64,000 nt of DNA from Bradyrhizobium valentinum (GTDB lineage Bacteria; Pseudomonadota; Alphaproteobacteria; Rhizobiales; Xanthobacteraceae), in NCBI RefSeq assembly GCF_001440405.1, contig NZ_LLXX01000173.1, forward strand, positions 53,198 to 117,197, read 5' to 3'. Shown piece by piece: positions 23,124-32,964 of the stretch; the stretch's first letter is position 1; each line of letters starts with the position of its first letter. A model generated the notes under the pieces. The model was given only the letters and a program-made list of their open reading frames with translations, ran no database searches and was not told the DNA's origin. A program made the translations under genes and the position numbers.

Positions 23124-24143
23124 ATGTTGGACATCTTCCGCTCTAATCTGTTCGGCGTCATCGAGCTGACAGATGCCATCAACTCGCCGATCTTCCGGCC
23201 GCGACGGCTGGCAAGCCTTGGTCTGTTTCAGGAAACGCCGGTCGCCACGACCACCGTGATGATCGAGATGCGCGGTGGCCAGCTCGTGCTGGTCGCGCCG
23301 TCGCCTCGCGGCGGTCCCGGCCAGACCATCGACAAGGTCAAGCGCAATGGGCGTCCGTTCTCCATCCCGCACTTCGAGATCAACGATGGCGTGATGGCAG
23401 AGGAAGTCCAGGGCGTGCGCGCATTCGGCTCCGAGGATCAGGTCATGTTTCTGCAAGACCTGCTCTCCGAGCGCCTGATGCTGCATCGCGAGTCGCACGA
23501 GGTGACGATTGAGTATTCGCGCATCGGCGCGGTGCAGGGCTTGGTGACCTATGCCGATGGCACCCAGCTCAATCTGTTCACCGAGTTCGGCGTCGCGCCG
23601 GAGCCCGAGGCCAATCTTGATCTGGCCAACGCCAACCCGGAGCCCGGTGGACTGCGCAAGCTCTGCGCCGGTCTCACCCGCAAGATGGGCGGCAACCTTG
23701 ACGGCATCCCGTTCTCCGGCATTCGTGCCGTGTGCGGTGATGATCTGTTCGACGCGCTGTTGCAGCACCCGGAAGTCCGCGCGACCTTCCTCAACAATCC
23801 CGCCGCCGAGCAGCTTCGGCAAGCCTATATCGGGCCGAATGGCGAGATTTGGGGACAGTTCGAGTTCGGCGGCATCGTCTGGGAGAACTATCGCGGCGGC
23901 GTCGGCGCGACCAAGTTCGTCAATGACGACAAGGCCAATCTTTTCCCGATTGGCGTGCCCGGGCTGTTCCGTACCTACTTCGCACCCGCCGACTACATCG
24001 AGACGGTCAACCGTCCCGGTCAGCGGACCTATGCGAAGCAGTACGAGATGCCAAATGGCAAGGGTATCCATCTCGACAGCCAGACCAACAACCTCAACAT
24101 CTGCACGCGCCCGAAGGCGCTGATGACGGCGCGGCGTGCCTGA
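23124..24143 (+). CDS. major capsid protein, lambda gpE family
   Basis: A 339-residue protein: MLDIFRSNLFGVIELTDAIN, then RPRRLASLGLFQETPVATTT, a PRGGPGQTIDK loop and the C-terminal LFRTYFAPADYIETVNRPGQ segment, all typical of the gpE family. It forms the T=7-like shell. AAAGGA lies before the chosen ATG; an upstream in-frame ATG at 23097 lacks one. It is followed by overlapping head-completion genes. Highly confident. Confidence 0.93.
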   Translation: MLDIFRSNLFGVIELTDAINSPIFRPRRLASLGLFQETPVATTTVMIEMRGGQLVLVAPSPRGGPGQTIDKVKRNGRPFSIPHFEINDGVMAEEVQGVRAFGSEDQVMFLQDLLSERLMLHRESHEVTIEYSRIGAVQGLVTYADGTQLNLFTEFGVAPEPEANLDLANANPEPGGLRKLCAGLTRKMGGNLDGIPFSGIRAVCGDDLFDALLQHPEVRATFLNNPAAEQLRQAYIGPNGEIWGQFEFGGIVWENYRGGVGATKFVNDDKANLFPIGVPGLFRTYFAPADYIETVNRPGQRTYAKQYEMPNGKGIHLDSQTNNLNICTRPKALMTARRA

Positions 24144-24538
24144 TGGTACTGGCTGATTGGCGCACGCTCGCCGCTCAAATCGACAGCGTCGTCAATGAGC
24201 AGTTCGGCGAACGTGTCCTCATCACGCCCATGAAGGCCAGCGACTATGCCGCTGGCGTCAGAGACGAGACGCGGCCACTGGCGACCGTGGTCGCGGTCTA
24301 CATCATGACCGACGAGCAGATGTCCAATCTCGCGGGCGATCATTCCGGCTCTCCGTTCCGCGAGCGGATGGCGGTGGCGACGCTGACGCTGTCGGTCAGG
24401 ACCGTCGATGTGCAGGCGGCCGATCCGCGCCACGGCGATAGGGTCACCATGCTGGACCGCAACAATCAGACGTTCGAGATCAACCGCGCCTATCCCGACC
24501 CGACCGGGCGCACCGTCATCGAGATGATCCGGCCATGA
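24143..24538 (+). CDS. head completion / head-tail joining protein (probable)
   Basis: A 131-residue protein directly after the capsid gene, beginning in a TGATG overlap. The pattern is an N-terminal helix (WRTLAAQIDSVVNEQFGERV) followed by beta-strands and the ending TMLDRNNQTFEINRAYPD, similar to head-tail joiners that bind the portal side (lambda gpFII place). The family match is weak and the name rests mainly on position and size. Confidence 0.55.
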   Translation: MVLADWRTLAAQIDSVVNEQFGERVLITPMKASDYAAGVRDETRPLATVVAVYIMTDEQMSNLAGDHSGSPFRERMAVATLTLSVRTVDVQAADPRHGDRVTMLDRNNQTFEINRAYPDPTGRTVIEMIRP

Positions 24539-25395
24539 GCGTGGTCCGGCTCTGCATTCGCATGGCGGCGGTCCTCGCCCTGCGCGAGCGCACATGGGCC
24601 GGAACGCTGGTCTATGACACGCGCAACCTGCCGCTCTCCGAGGCCATGACCGAGCATCAGGATGCGCCGTGGCTGTCGGTCTATACCGACAGGGATGAGC
24701 AAGAGGGCGTCACCGGGCGCGATGTCAACGCGGCCGACCGCCAGTTGCATCTGGTTGTCGAGATGGGCATTGCGGGCAAGGTGCCGCAGGCCGATGGCGG
24801 GCCAGCGGTCGAAATCCCGGCGAGCGATGCCGGATACGAGCGCGCCATCGACCTGATCGAGATGCAGGTCCGACGCGCGCTGTTCCATGATCCGCTCAAC
24901 CCTTGGGGCGAGTTCGTCCGCAAGATGGTGATGTCGATCAGATCGACCGATGCGGAGCGAACCGGCGAGGGCGAGCGCGGCGCGCGCTGGGCGGCGCGGT
25001 TCATCGTCTTTAACTGCGACACCATCGCCGAGCCGCAGCCAGGTATTCCGATGGCTCCCGACCATCCGGTCGCCGAGTTTCTGGCGGCGATCAGGGCGGC
25101 TGATATCGAGGGGTTGGCGACGGTGGCGACCCTGATCGAACAGGAAATCATCGGCGCGCCGTTGCCGAGCTGGCAACAGGCGCAATCGATGCTGGGCCTG
25201 ACCGAGCAGGGCACGCGCGGCATCGGCGTCGCGCCGCCCTATGCGACGCCCGCGACCGAGGTGACGACCGAGGTGATCGGCACCACGCCCGGCAGTGACA
25301 AATTCCGCGACACCGACGTTGACAAACAGGTCGGCCGCGATCTTCCGGAGGAAGGCGGGCCGATCATCATTGTCGGCACCGAACAGCGCATATGA
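24535..25395 (+). CDS. phage structural protein, unknown
   Basis: A 286-residue protein between head completion and baseplate genes. The first ~170 residues look like an alpha/beta tail-terminator-type domain (LHLVVEMGIAGK, then YERAIDLIEMQVRRALFHDP). The last ~110 residues are a linker-like region rich in P, T and G ending at a VGTEQRI tail. Both ends overlap neighbours by 4 bases. A role at the head-tail interface is inferred from position only. Confidence 0.55.
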   Translation: MSVVRLCIRMAAVLALRERTWAGTLVYDTRNLPLSEAMTEHQDAPWLSVYTDRDEQEGVTGRDVNAADRQLHLVVEMGIAGKVPQADGGPAVEIPASDAGYERAIDLIEMQVRRALFHDPLNPWGEFVRKMVMSIRSTDAERTGEGERGARWAARFIVFNCDTIAEPQPGIPMAPDHPVAEFLAAIRAADIEGLATVATLIEQEIIGAPLPSWQQAQSMLGLTEQGTRGIGVAPPYATPATEVTTEVIGTTPGSDKFRDTDVDKQVGRDLPEEGGPIIIVGTEQRI

Positions 25396-26093
25396 ACCTT
25401 GAGGATCATCTGACCGAGCTGTGGGCCGAGGTCGGCGAGACCAAGCGGCGCATTGCCAACCTGATCCGGCACGGGCCGATCACCGACATCGATGCCGAAA
25501 AGCAGGTGCTGCGCGTCCGGCTCAATCCCGAGAGCGAGGACAAGCCGTTCAAGAGCGCGTGGATACCGTATGCCCAGCAGGCGGGCGAATACAAATTCCA
25601 CAACCCGCCAGTGAAGGGTCAGAACATGACGGTGATCGCGCCGGGCGGCGAGCTGGGGCAAGCCTTCGCGGTGCCGATGACGTGGAGCGAAAAATTCCCG
25701 TCGCCCGGCGACAAGGAAGATGAACACGTCATGAAGTTCGACAAGGTTAAGACCGTGATCAAGAAAGATCAGGTCACCTTGACGGTCGGCGATGTCAAGA
25801 TCGACATCAAGAAAGAGGACATGAGCATCACGATTGGCGACACCAAGTTCAAGCTGACCAAGGAAACGATAAGCTCGAAGGCGGGCGAAGCGATCTATCA
25901 GGATGCCTCCAACGTCCACATCAAGGGGTCGGAGGCCGTCAAGATCGGCGGCGGTGGCGCGGTGCACGTCGTGAGCGGTGCCAATCTGGCAACCCCGCCG
26001 TGGGTCGATGGCGGCGAGGAGCCGGAAGAAGCGCCATCGGACGTCGACGGCGACGATGGCGAGGGCGGTGAGGAAGGCGCGCCAGTATCATGA
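25392..26093 (+). CDS. baseplate assembly protein V (P2 gpV-like spike)
   Basis: A 233-residue protein. The N-terminal helix (LTELWAEVGETKRRIANLI) and OB-fold-like section (ITDIDAEKQVLRVRLNPESE) match the gpV family. The second half is a run of short beta repeats (VTLTVGDVKIDIKKEDMSIT) as in the trimeric beta-helix spike that punctures the outer membrane. The end is Glu/Asp-rich. It starts the P2-type baseplate operon. Confidence 0.85.
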   Translation: MNLEDHLTELWAEVGETKRRIANLIRHGPITDIDAEKQVLRVRLNPESEDKPFKSAWIPYAQQAGEYKFHNPPVKGQNMTVIAPGGELGQAFAVPMTWSEKFPSPGDKEDEHVMKFDKVKTVIKKDQVTLTVGDVKIDIKKEDMSITIGDTKFKLTKETISSKAGEAIYQDASNVHIKGSEAVKIGGGGAVHVVSGANLATPPWVDGGEEPEEAPSDVDGDDGEGGEEGAPVS

Positions 26094-26494
26094 GCGGAAT
26101 GAACCGGCAGACCGGCAAGCTGCTTTCCGGATGGGATCACGTTGTCCAATCGGTGCGCGTGATCTTCACGACGCCGTTTTTCGAGCGCGTCATGCGCGGC
26201 TATGTCGGCAGCCACGTCATCCGGCTGCTCGGCGAGAACGTCAGCGCGCAGACGCTGTTGCGCATCCGCTGGGGCATCGCGCTCGCCATCGACCTGTTCG
26301 AGCCGCGCCTGACGCCGTACCGGATCGACATCACCGAGTTCGACCGCACGGGCGCATCGACATGGGTCATCGAGGTGATCTATCGGCCCAACGCACTATC
26401 CGGCGACATGACGCCCAGCGGAATTAGAACGCTCGCGTTCGACCCGGATGAACTGAAACAGGCCATCGTCGCCGCCTATCCCGAGGCCGCATAG
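26090..26494 (+). CDS. baseplate protein W (gp25-like)
   Basis: A 134-residue protein of the gp25/W family: LSGWDHVVQSVRVIFTTPFF, then ERVMRGYVGSHVIRLLGENV (the R-x-x-x-G-x-x-l pattern) and RIDITEFDRTGASTWVIEV. These proteins form the baseplate wedge and start sheath assembly. It overlaps gpV by 4 bases and precedes gpJ with an SD-like GAGGAGG between. Confidence 0.85.
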   Translation: MSGMNRQTGKLLSGWDHVVQSVRVIFTTPFFERVMRGYVGSHVIRLLGENVSAQTLLRIRWGIALAIDLFEPRLTPYRIDITEFDRTGASTWVIEVIYRPNALSGDMTPSGIRTLAFDPDELKQAIVAAYPEAA

Positions 26495-26504
26495 AGGAGG
26501 GGCA

Positions 26505-27422
26505 ATGTCGTCTCGCTTTCTCGCCCCCGACCTGACGCAACTGACGCCGCCCGACCTGATCGAGGAAGTCAGTTTCGAAACCATCCTCGATGCGCAGAAA
26601 ACGTGGGTGCTGTCGGCGTGGGATGTCGTCAGGCAGAAGCGGCCCGACCTGCCGCCGCTCGATACGCTCGGCCTTGAGACCGAGCCGATGACGATCATCC
26701 TGCAAGCCTATGCCTACCGCGAGACCGTGATCCGCGCGCTGATCAATGACAAGGCGCGCGCGGTGCTGCTGACCTATGCGGTCGGCAACGATCTCGACCA
26801 TCTCGGCGCGCTGTTCGGCACCTTCCGGCTTGTGCTCAATCCGGCCGAGGTGGCGCTTGGCTCTGCGCCGATCATGGAGAGCGACGACCGCTTTCGCCGC
26901 CGCATCCAGCTCGCGCCGGAGGCATTCTCAACGGTCGGGCCGCGCGGCGCGTATATGTATTTCGCGCTGACGCTATCGCCCGAGATCGTTGACGCATGGG
27001 CCTATAGCCCGCGCGACGGCCGGGTCAACGTTGTCGTCTCCGGCGCGAATGGCGCGGATGTCTCGGCGGCGACGCTCGGGCAGTTGGTGCGCCGGTTCGA
27101 GAGAGAGGACACGGTCCCGTTGACCGATATCGTTTCGGTCTATCGGGCGCAGCGAACCCCGTACACCGTCGCGGCCACGGTCTATTTCCCGCGCGGTCCT
27201 GACCCGCTGACTATCGAGACCGCCGTCGAGGACAAAATCCGCGCCTATGCGGCCGAGCGCTGCCGCATCGGTGCCGAGGTCTATCGCGCCGGGCTCTATG
27301 CGGCGGCCAAGATCGCGGGCGTCGAGAACGTCGTCATCGACATGATCGGCGACATCATCTGCGATGACGATCACATTCCGGTGCTGACCGGCGTCGAGGT
27401 GACAACCGTGGTGGTCGAGTAG
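26505..27422 (+). CDS. baseplate protein J
   Basis: A 305-residue wedge protein. GGAGGGG lies 5 bases before the ATG. The family pattern is present: DLTQLTPPDLIEEVSFETIL, a long helix to LINDKARAVLLTYAVGNDLD and HLGALFG, then GAYMYFALTLSPEIVDAWAY and RDGRVNVVVSG. gpJ together with W and I builds the contractile baseplate. Length equals that of P2 J. Confident. Confidence 0.88.
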   Translation: MSSRFLAPDLTQLTPPDLIEEVSFETILDAQKTWVLSAWDVVRQKRPDLPPLDTLGLETEPMTIILQAYAYRETVIRALINDKARAVLLTYAVGNDLDHLGALFGTFRLVLNPAEVALGSAPIMESDDRFRRRIQLAPEAFSTVGPRGAYMYFALTLSPEIVDAWAYSPRDGRVNVVVSGANGADVSAATLGQLVRRFEREDTVPLTDIVSVYRAQRTPYTVAATVYFPRGPDPLTIETAVEDKIRAYAAERCRIGAEVYRAGLYAAAKIAGVENVVIDMIGDIICDDDHIPVLTGVEVTTVVVE

Positions 27423-27423
27423 C

Positions 27424-28653
27424 GTGGCGATCCCGTTCGACCAGCATCTGCAACCGCGCAATGCCTCGAACCTCGATATCGTGCTGGCCGCCGCTGGCGC
27501 GCGGCTCAATACGCTGCCGGTCCAGATCGACCTGCTCAAACGGCCCTATGAGGTGCCGAGCCAGTTTCTGGCACATCTCGGCTTTGAGCTGTCAGTCGAT
27601 ATCTGGGAGCGGACATGGCGCGAGACGCGCAAGCGCGCGGTCGTCGCCAATGCGCTCCTGTTGCAGATGAAAAAGGGCACGGCCTATTGCCTGCGCGAAT
27701 ATGCGCGCTATGCCGATGCCGAGGTTACCCGGATCGAACGCCCGCCGATGCGGGTCTTTTCCGGCAAGTCGCTGACCAAGGCCGACCGCGAGGCATGGCT
27801 GGCGACGCTGCCGCAGGTTCGGGTCTGGCATGTCAGGGATAGCGTGCCCGCCGCGCCGCGAAAGGCGTTCTATGGTGGACGCGCGCCGAGCGCCCGGCTG
27901 CATTCGGCGCGGTTCTATCTCAATTGGCCTGCGCTGATCCCATCGACCGCGCTGGAGCGGCTCGGTCGGCGCGCGCGCTGGATCGTCGATGGCGTCGAGA
28001 CCGATACGCGCGTGACCAACGTCGGCTCGATCTTCCGGCTGCATCTGCCAGCGCCCGCCGCGCTGCGCGTGTTTGCAAACCGCGTCGCGGGTCGCCGCTA
28101 CTACGAGCCATCGACCGCGCGCACCCGGCTCTTATCGATCCGGCCCAAGGCGGCGCTGCCATGGCGGTCGGCGGTGACGCCGGGATTGCAGGCGGTCGAT
28201 AGCGAGCCGGAGACGATCCGCAATCCAGGCACGCGCGGCTTTGCCACCTATTGCGATCTCCCGGCCGGGCTCAAGGCGTTCTTCGTGCCGTCATCTGCAC
28301 CGATGCGGGTTTACGAGCGCTATGCCGTGCTTGACGGCAGGTCGGCGGCGCGGCGCGCGGCGGTGCAGTTCATGGGCGTCGGGCGCTATGGCTTTCCGAC
28401 GCACACGGCATGGGCGCATGTCTCGGTCTATTCGAAGCGCAATCGCCATCAGGCGGGCGAGGGCATCACGGCGCGGCGTCGGTTCTGGATGCCGCACAAT
28501 CCGCTGCCGCTGGAGAAGGTTCGCAGCGCGCTCGCAGCATCCAAGCGGCTGTCCGACCGCATCAAAATGGTGACCGGCCCGGTGCCGCCGTTCATTGCGG
28601 GCGGCAGGCCCGTGCTCGCGGGCATCGATAGCGTCATCGTCTCACGGCAATAG
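27424..28653 (+). CDS. tail protein I with C-terminal extension
   Basis: A 409-residue protein with a GTG start right after gpJ. Residues 1-130 match P2 gpI: LQPRNASNLDIVLAAAGARL, then FLAHLGFELSVDIWERTWRE and TAYCLREYARYADAEVTRIE. P2 gpI is ~175 residues, so ~230 residues are extra, made of several beta-rich Arg/Ala-containing segments. The extension may bind the fibre or form an adaptor. It is followed by the DUF4815 fibre gene. Confidence 0.75.
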   Translation: MAIPFDQHLQPRNASNLDIVLAAAGARLNTLPVQIDLLKRPYEVPSQFLAHLGFELSVDIWERTWRETRKRAVVANALLLQMKKGTAYCLREYARYADAEVTRIERPPMRVFSGKSLTKADREAWLATLPQVRVWHVRDSVPAAPRKAFYGGRAPSARLHSARFYLNWPALIPSTALERLGRRARWIVDGVETDTRVTNVGSIFRLHLPAPAALRVFANRVAGRRYYEPSTARTRLLSIRPKAALPWRSAVTPGLQAVDSEPETIRNPGTRGFATYCDLPAGLKAFFVPSSAPMRVYERYAVLDGRSAARRAAVQFMGVGRYGFPTHTAWAHVSVYSKRNRHQAGEGITARRRFWMPHNPLPLEKVRSALAASKRLSDRIKMVTGPVPPFIAGGRPVLAGIDSVIVSRQ

Positions 28654-28662
28654 AGGTTCAAA

Positions 28663-30897
28663 ATGGAAAAGCAGGTCATCTTCCGCGACTACATGGAGCA
28701 GCAGGCGCAGGATCACAATGACATCCAGACCTATAGCCGTGCCGCGCTCGACCATCTCGTCGCCGATGCCGTCACCGCGACGCGCCGCTATGCGGGCTTC
28801 AACGTCGTCAAGACCGCGCAGACCGAAATCCAGATCGCGCCCGGCCGGTTCTATGATGTCGCGGGCGCGGTGTTCCTGCGCTCATCGACCACGGTGCAAT
28901 CGCTGATCGCCTCGCTGCCTGCGGTCGCGCAGCGCAAGGTGCTGATCTCGGTGTTCGGCTCGGAAAACGAGACCGATGTCGAGGAACGCGATTTTCTGGT
29001 CGATGTCGATACCGGGCGCACCGAGCCCGACGCCGTCGCCACCACGCGCTCGCGCGACGCGGTCATTGCGATCACGGCCGGGACGGAAAGCTCCGACCCG
29101 CAGGCTCCGGCAACGCCTATCGGCCATGCCGCGATTGCCTATGTGACGCTCGATCCGACGCAAGTCGTCTCGGTGCAGATGCTCGGCGAATTTCAGGTGG
29201 CATCGACCGAAGTGCTCGACACGAGGGCCGATGCGCTGGAGACCTTCCGCGACCAGATCGGCCCGCGCGTTGCCTCCCTCGCGTCCGATCTGGCGGCGCT
29301 CGCCGCGCTGATCCGCGCGAGCGCCAGCCAATTCGATGTCGGCATGCTGTTCCGCGATCTCGCCGAGGTGAAGGAGAAGGTCGGGCTGCCCGCGACCTAT
29401 TCGCAATATGGCGCGGACTACTTCATCGAACCGTCCGACAGCGACATCGATGACGGTCAGTCGCTCGGCTATGACGCGCTGACCGAAATGGGCGCGCGCT
29501 TCGCGGCGGCCAATTCCGACATCTTCGAAATCTCGCTGTTCTCGGCCAATGATCCCAACGCCGCCTATCAGGGCGGCCTGTTGCTGCCGAAGTACACCAG
29601 CGAGGTGAAGCTGACGGTCAACGCCTATCACGACGATCTCGGCATCGCGCAGTACGGCTATCAGACCTATGAGCTTGTCGAGCGCAAGATCAAGAAAGAA
29701 CGCCTGCGCTACGGCGGCGGTTACACCCAATGCACCAACGGTGCCATTCTTCGCTCGCAGCAGGGTGAAGTGGCACCGTGGTGGTTGCCGAACTTCCAGA
29801 CCTTTCAGCAGACCACCGTGCAGCGGCATGGTTTCATCCAGGTCGATAATTGGTGGCACGACACTTGGACCGAAAGCTATTGGGAACTGGAGACCATCGA
29901 TCACACCATCACGGGCGCGCAGATCGCGCAGACGTTCCTGGTGGCGAACGATATGTGGGCGACGCGGCTCGGCTTCTACGTCACCGCCAAGGCGGCGCAG
30001 GAGAACATCGTTGTGTCGCTCTGCGAAGTCACCAACGGCATGCCCGATCTGGACAAGGTGATCTTGCATCAGGTTCACAACGCGGCCTCCATCGTGGTCG
30101 GCTGGAACAGGGTGGACATCGTCCCGACGTTCCTTGAGCGCGGCAAGCGCTATGCCATCGTGCTGACATCGAACGCCAACCATCGCATCGGCATGGCCTA
30201 CGGCCAGAGGTATCTCGACGGCACGTTCTTCTATTCGACCGATGGCGCGTACTACCTCGGCGACCTGATGAAGGACATGCTGTTCGAGGTCTGGGGCGCG
30301 AAGTTCAATGCGGCGCAGGCGACGATTGAGTTCGCGCCGATCAATCTCGATGGCGGGTTGCGCAACATCGACATCACCGCTGGCACTATCGTCCCGGCGT
30401 CGTGCGAGATGATTTATGAGATGCGGCCGAACGGCTCGGGTGAGTGGCAGCCGCTGACGGTGACCAATGTGAGCGCCTTGAACGGAGCGCCGCCGCTGTG
30501 CCAATTCCGCGCGCGCTTCATCGGCACGCGCGACGTGCAGGCGGGCCTGATGCTGACCGGCTCGCGGGTCTACGTCTCGCGGCCAAAGACGGCGTTCAAG
30601 CACATCTCGGAAGCGCAGACCTTGGCGACGCCCAGCTCCAACATCTATGTCCGGTGCATGCTGGAGCGGTTCGATGAGACGCCGCATGACTTCACCTGCA
30701 AGCTGCGGGTCGGTGCCGCCGATGTCGATCCGGTCAGCGTGGTCGATGAAGTGATCGACGCCAACCTGAAGCGGATCAACCGAACCTTCCGCTTCACTCC
30801 GGCATCGACCGCGAACTTCACCATCCAGATGATCGCCGCGACCAACTCGCCCGCCAACGTGTTTCACGTTGCGGCGCGGACGTTCTGGTCGCTGTAA
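28663..30897 (+). CDS. DUF4815-domain tail fibre protein
   Basis: A 744-residue protein. The start (YMEQQAQDHNDIQTYSRAAL, then AGFNVVKTAQTEIQIAPGRF and YDVAGAVF) is the pattern of DUF4815, found in fibre or baseplate-attached proteins of alphaproteobacterial myophages. The middle holds aromatic-rich segments (PWWLPNFQTFQ, WWHDTWTESYWELE) and the end beta-strands. It is the largest protein in the tail cluster and probably joins baseplate to distal fibres. Details are not derivable. Confidence 0.7.
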   Translation: MEKQVIFRDYMEQQAQDHNDIQTYSRAALDHLVADAVTATRRYAGFNVVKTAQTEIQIAPGRFYDVAGAVFLRSSTTVQSLIASLPAVAQRKVLISVFGSENETDVEERDFLVDVDTGRTEPDAVATTRSRDAVIAITAGTESSDPQAPATPIGHAAIAYVTLDPTQVVSVQMLGEFQVASTEVLDTRADALETFRDQIGPRVASLASDLAALAALIRASASQFDVGMLFRDLAEVKEKVGLPATYSQYGADYFIEPSDSDIDDGQSLGYDALTEMGARFAAANSDIFEISLFSANDPNAAYQGGLLLPKYTSEVKLTVNAYHDDLGIAQYGYQTYELVERKIKKERLRYGGGYTQCTNGAILRSQQGEVAPWWLPNFQTFQQTTVQRHGFIQVDNWWHDTWTESYWELETIDHTITGAQIAQTFLVANDMWATRLGFYVTAKAAQENIVVSLCEVTNGMPDLDKVILHQVHNAASIVVGWNRVDIVPTFLERGKRYAIVLTSNANHRIGMAYGQRYLDGTFFYSTDGAYYLGDLMKDMLFEVWGAKFNAAQATIEFAPINLDGGLRNIDITAGTIVPASCEMIYEMRPNGSGEWQPLTVTNVSALNGAPPLCQFRARFIGTRDVQAGLMLTGSRVYVSRPKTAFKHISEAQTLATPSSNIYVRCMLERFDETPHDFTCKLRVGAADVDPVSVVDEVIDANLKRINRTFRFTPASTANFTIQMIAATNSPANVFHVAARTFWSL

Positions 30898-30918
30898 ACG
30901 GAAAGAGAGAGGGTCAAC

Positions 30919-31107
30919 ATGGAAACGATCAAGCCGATGGAGAAGCTGCCGAAGTTCGAGGACGGCAAGCTGTACGAGATCAAGGTCAGCCGCACGGTCG
31001 AGGTCGGGCCAGAGCTGATGGCGCGACCGTCAAGCCCGAAAATCGTCGTCGCCGGTCAGGTCGCGCGCGATCTCGGTGATGTCGTGATCTGGGCAAAGAA
31101 GGTCTGA
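30919..31107 (+). CDS. small tail-cluster protein
   Basis: A 62-residue protein, METIKPMEKLPKFEDGKLYE to VVIWAKKV. AGAGAGAGGG lies upstream. It is an alpha/beta miniature with the segment VEVGPELMARPSSPKIVVAG. No family recognised. Its place between two fibre genes suggests a fibre accessory. It has good codon use and a good ribosome site, so it is likely real. Confidence 0.55.
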   Translation: METIKPMEKLPKFEDGKLYEIKVSRTVEVGPELMARPSSPKIVVAGQVARDLGDVVIWAKKV

Positions 31108-31111
31108 CCGA

Positions 31112-32239
31112 ATGCGCCGGTACGACGCCTATAGGATCGAGCGCAACGACAACCTCGCCGCGCCCGAATTCTGGAACACGCGGTTTCAGGATATCGACCT
31201 GCGGCTGGCGACGCGCGAGAACGACGCGGAGCGGATCGACAATGCGGTCGATGATCTGGAACGGGTCGCATTGCAGCGGCTCAACGACACATTCACGCCG
31301 CTGATCATCGAGGCGCAGGACCGGCTCAACTCGCTCGGCGCATCGTTCTCGGCGGAAAGCTTCACGCCGCTGGAGATCGGGCTGGGGCCGAGGTCGTTCA
31401 TCCTCACCGAGGAGAGCGCGGAGAACTACGTCTACACCGACTATGTCAAGGCGCGGTCGGCGGCGGACGGCGCGCGCTACATGCTGGGTGAGGTGGTCTC
31501 GTTCGACCGGGCGACCAAGCTGCTCGAAATCAGCGTCGATGAAGTCGGCGGCAGCGGCACCGTCAATGACTGGCTGATCCGGGTCGGTGCGCCGCCCGAT
31601 CTGACGCATGCTGCGCGGAAAGACAATCCGCATGAAGTGACGGCGGCGCAGGTCGGCGCGTGGACGACTGCCGAGGCTGCGGCGGCGATTGCGGCGGCGA
31701 TTGCGGCGATCCCCGGCGTTGACCTGTCGTCACGGCTGGCGCGCGATCAGAACCTTGCCGATCTGCTCGATGTGGCAGCGGCGCGCACGGCGCTCGGGCT
31801 GAAGCTGCTCGCGACGCAGGACACGGTCGGCTGGAGTCAGCTCGCGGCCAACATCTTCGCGACGGCGGCGAACTTCCGCGCCAAGGCGGCGAACAAGCTC
31901 CTTACCGCTGAAGCGGTGTGGGATGCGGCAATGCTGGTCACGCTGCCGGAGCAGTCCGGCACGATCACGCTCGATCTATCGACCGGAGTGAACTTTTGGC
32001 TGCCACTCAATGGCAGCATCACGCTGCTAAACCCGATCAACGGGAAGAACGGCCAATCGGGCTGCATCTATATCTATCAGGGCAGCGGCGCGGGGCGCAC
32101 CGTCTCCTATGGCAATCTGTGGTATCCGATCAACGCGCAGTATCCGGCGCTGTCAACGGCCACCGGGGCGTCGAACTATCTGACCTATCAGTACACCGGA
32201 AACCTGTTCGCCTTTACCGGCGGCAAGCTGACGGGCTGA
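31112..32239 (+). CDS. tail fibre protein
   Basis: A 375-residue fibre. It begins with a coiled-coil-like helical section (RFQDIDLRLATRENDAERID), then carries the characteristic fibre motif AARKDNPHEVTAAQVGAWTT near residue 165 and LLDVAAARTALGLKLLATQD, typical of phage fibre shafts. The C-terminal ~110 residues are beta-rich with Gly, Tyr and Asn and probably form the receptor-facing tip. It follows a small gene and precedes the glycine-rich protein. Confidence 0.72.
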   Translation: MRRYDAYRIERNDNLAAPEFWNTRFQDIDLRLATRENDAERIDNAVDDLERVALQRLNDTFTPLIIEAQDRLNSLGASFSAESFTPLEIGLGPRSFILTEESAENYVYTDYVKARSAADGARYMLGEVVSFDRATKLLEISVDEVGGSGTVNDWLIRVGAPPDLTHAARKDNPHEVTAAQVGAWTTAEAAAAIAAAIAAIPGVDLSSRLARDQNLADLLDVAAARTALGLKLLATQDTVGWSQLAANIFATAANFRAKAANKLLTAEAVWDAAMLVTLPEQSGTITLDLSTGVNFWLPLNGSITLLNPINGKNGQSGCIYIYQGSGAGRTVSYGNLWYPINAQYPALSTATGASNYLTYQYTGNLFAFTGGKLTG

Positions 32240-32243
32240 GCTG

Positions 32244-32960
32244 ATGGCATTGGCCGCGCGCAAGCCCTCGCACCTGTTGGTGCCAGAGCGGCGCGTGCTG
32301 ATCCCGCAGCGGCGCGTCTTGCGACCGCGTCATGCGCTTCCAGGCATTGCGCCGCTGCCAGTGGTCGCGAGGCCGCCGGTCACGCCCGGTTCGACGAACT
32401 ACACGACGCCGGGCACCTATAGCTTCACGGTGCCGCACTTTAATTCGTTCTTCGCCGACGTGCGCGGAGCGAGTGGCGGCGGTGGCGGTGTCTTCTTGAC
32501 CGGCCCGTATTCCACTGATGGCACGGCAGGCGGCTACAGCTACTTCAATGCCCCAACCGGAAACTTGGTTGGCTACGGCGGAGGTGGCGGAGGTCGCGCT
32601 TATTACCATGCCGAAGCCCCTAGTGAATGGGAGTACTACGACTACAGCGTGCGTCAAGGCGCTAACGGCGCGCACGGAACGGGCGTGAACGGTGACTACA
32701 ACGGGACCGGCGACGCAACGTCGGGCGGTGCCGGAGCATACACCTATAACGGCGAGTTTCGCGGCGGTGCAGGCGGCAACGGCGCTCGTGCTTACCGCAC
32801 CTGGCTCTATGGATCGGCGCTAACGCCGGGTTCGACAATCACAGTCGTGGTGGGAGCGCGCGGTTCGTCGGGACAATCCGAAACGAACCCGGCACTCCAA
32901 GGCAACTTCGCCCAAGCCCAGTACGGCGTCAATGGCGCTGTCTATCTCTCTTGGAGCTAA
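32244..32960 (+). CDS. glycine-rich fibre/adhesin protein
   Basis: A 238-residue protein. An Arg/Pro-rich arm (~40 residues) and the motif TPGTYSFTVPHFNSFFADV lead into glycine-run segments (GASGGGGG, GYGGGGGGRAYY, GGAGGNGARAY) that resemble polyglycine-helix adhesins at phage fibre tips. The glycine loops separate short variable stretches rich in Tyr, Asn and Glu, as in host-range proteins. It probably contacts the receptor (inference). Confidence 0.65.
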   Translation: MALAARKPSHLLVPERRVLIPQRRVLRPRHALPGIAPLPVVARPPVTPGSTNYTTPGTYSFTVPHFNSFFADVRGASGGGGGVFLTGPYSTDGTAGGYSYFNAPTGNLVGYGGGGGGRAYYHAEAPSEWEYYDYSVRQGANGAHGTGVNGDYNGTGDATSGGAGAYTYNGEFRGGAGGNGARAYRTWLYGSALTPGSTITVVVGARGSSGQSETNPALQGNFAQAQYGVNGAVYLSWS

Positions 32961-32964
32961 AAGC

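Noticed and set aside
28882..30867. 661-codon open frame antisense to the DUF4815 fibre gene
   Set aside because: High GC makes long antisense frames; its composition is Arg/Asp/His-rich with no domain, and the sense gene has family motifs.
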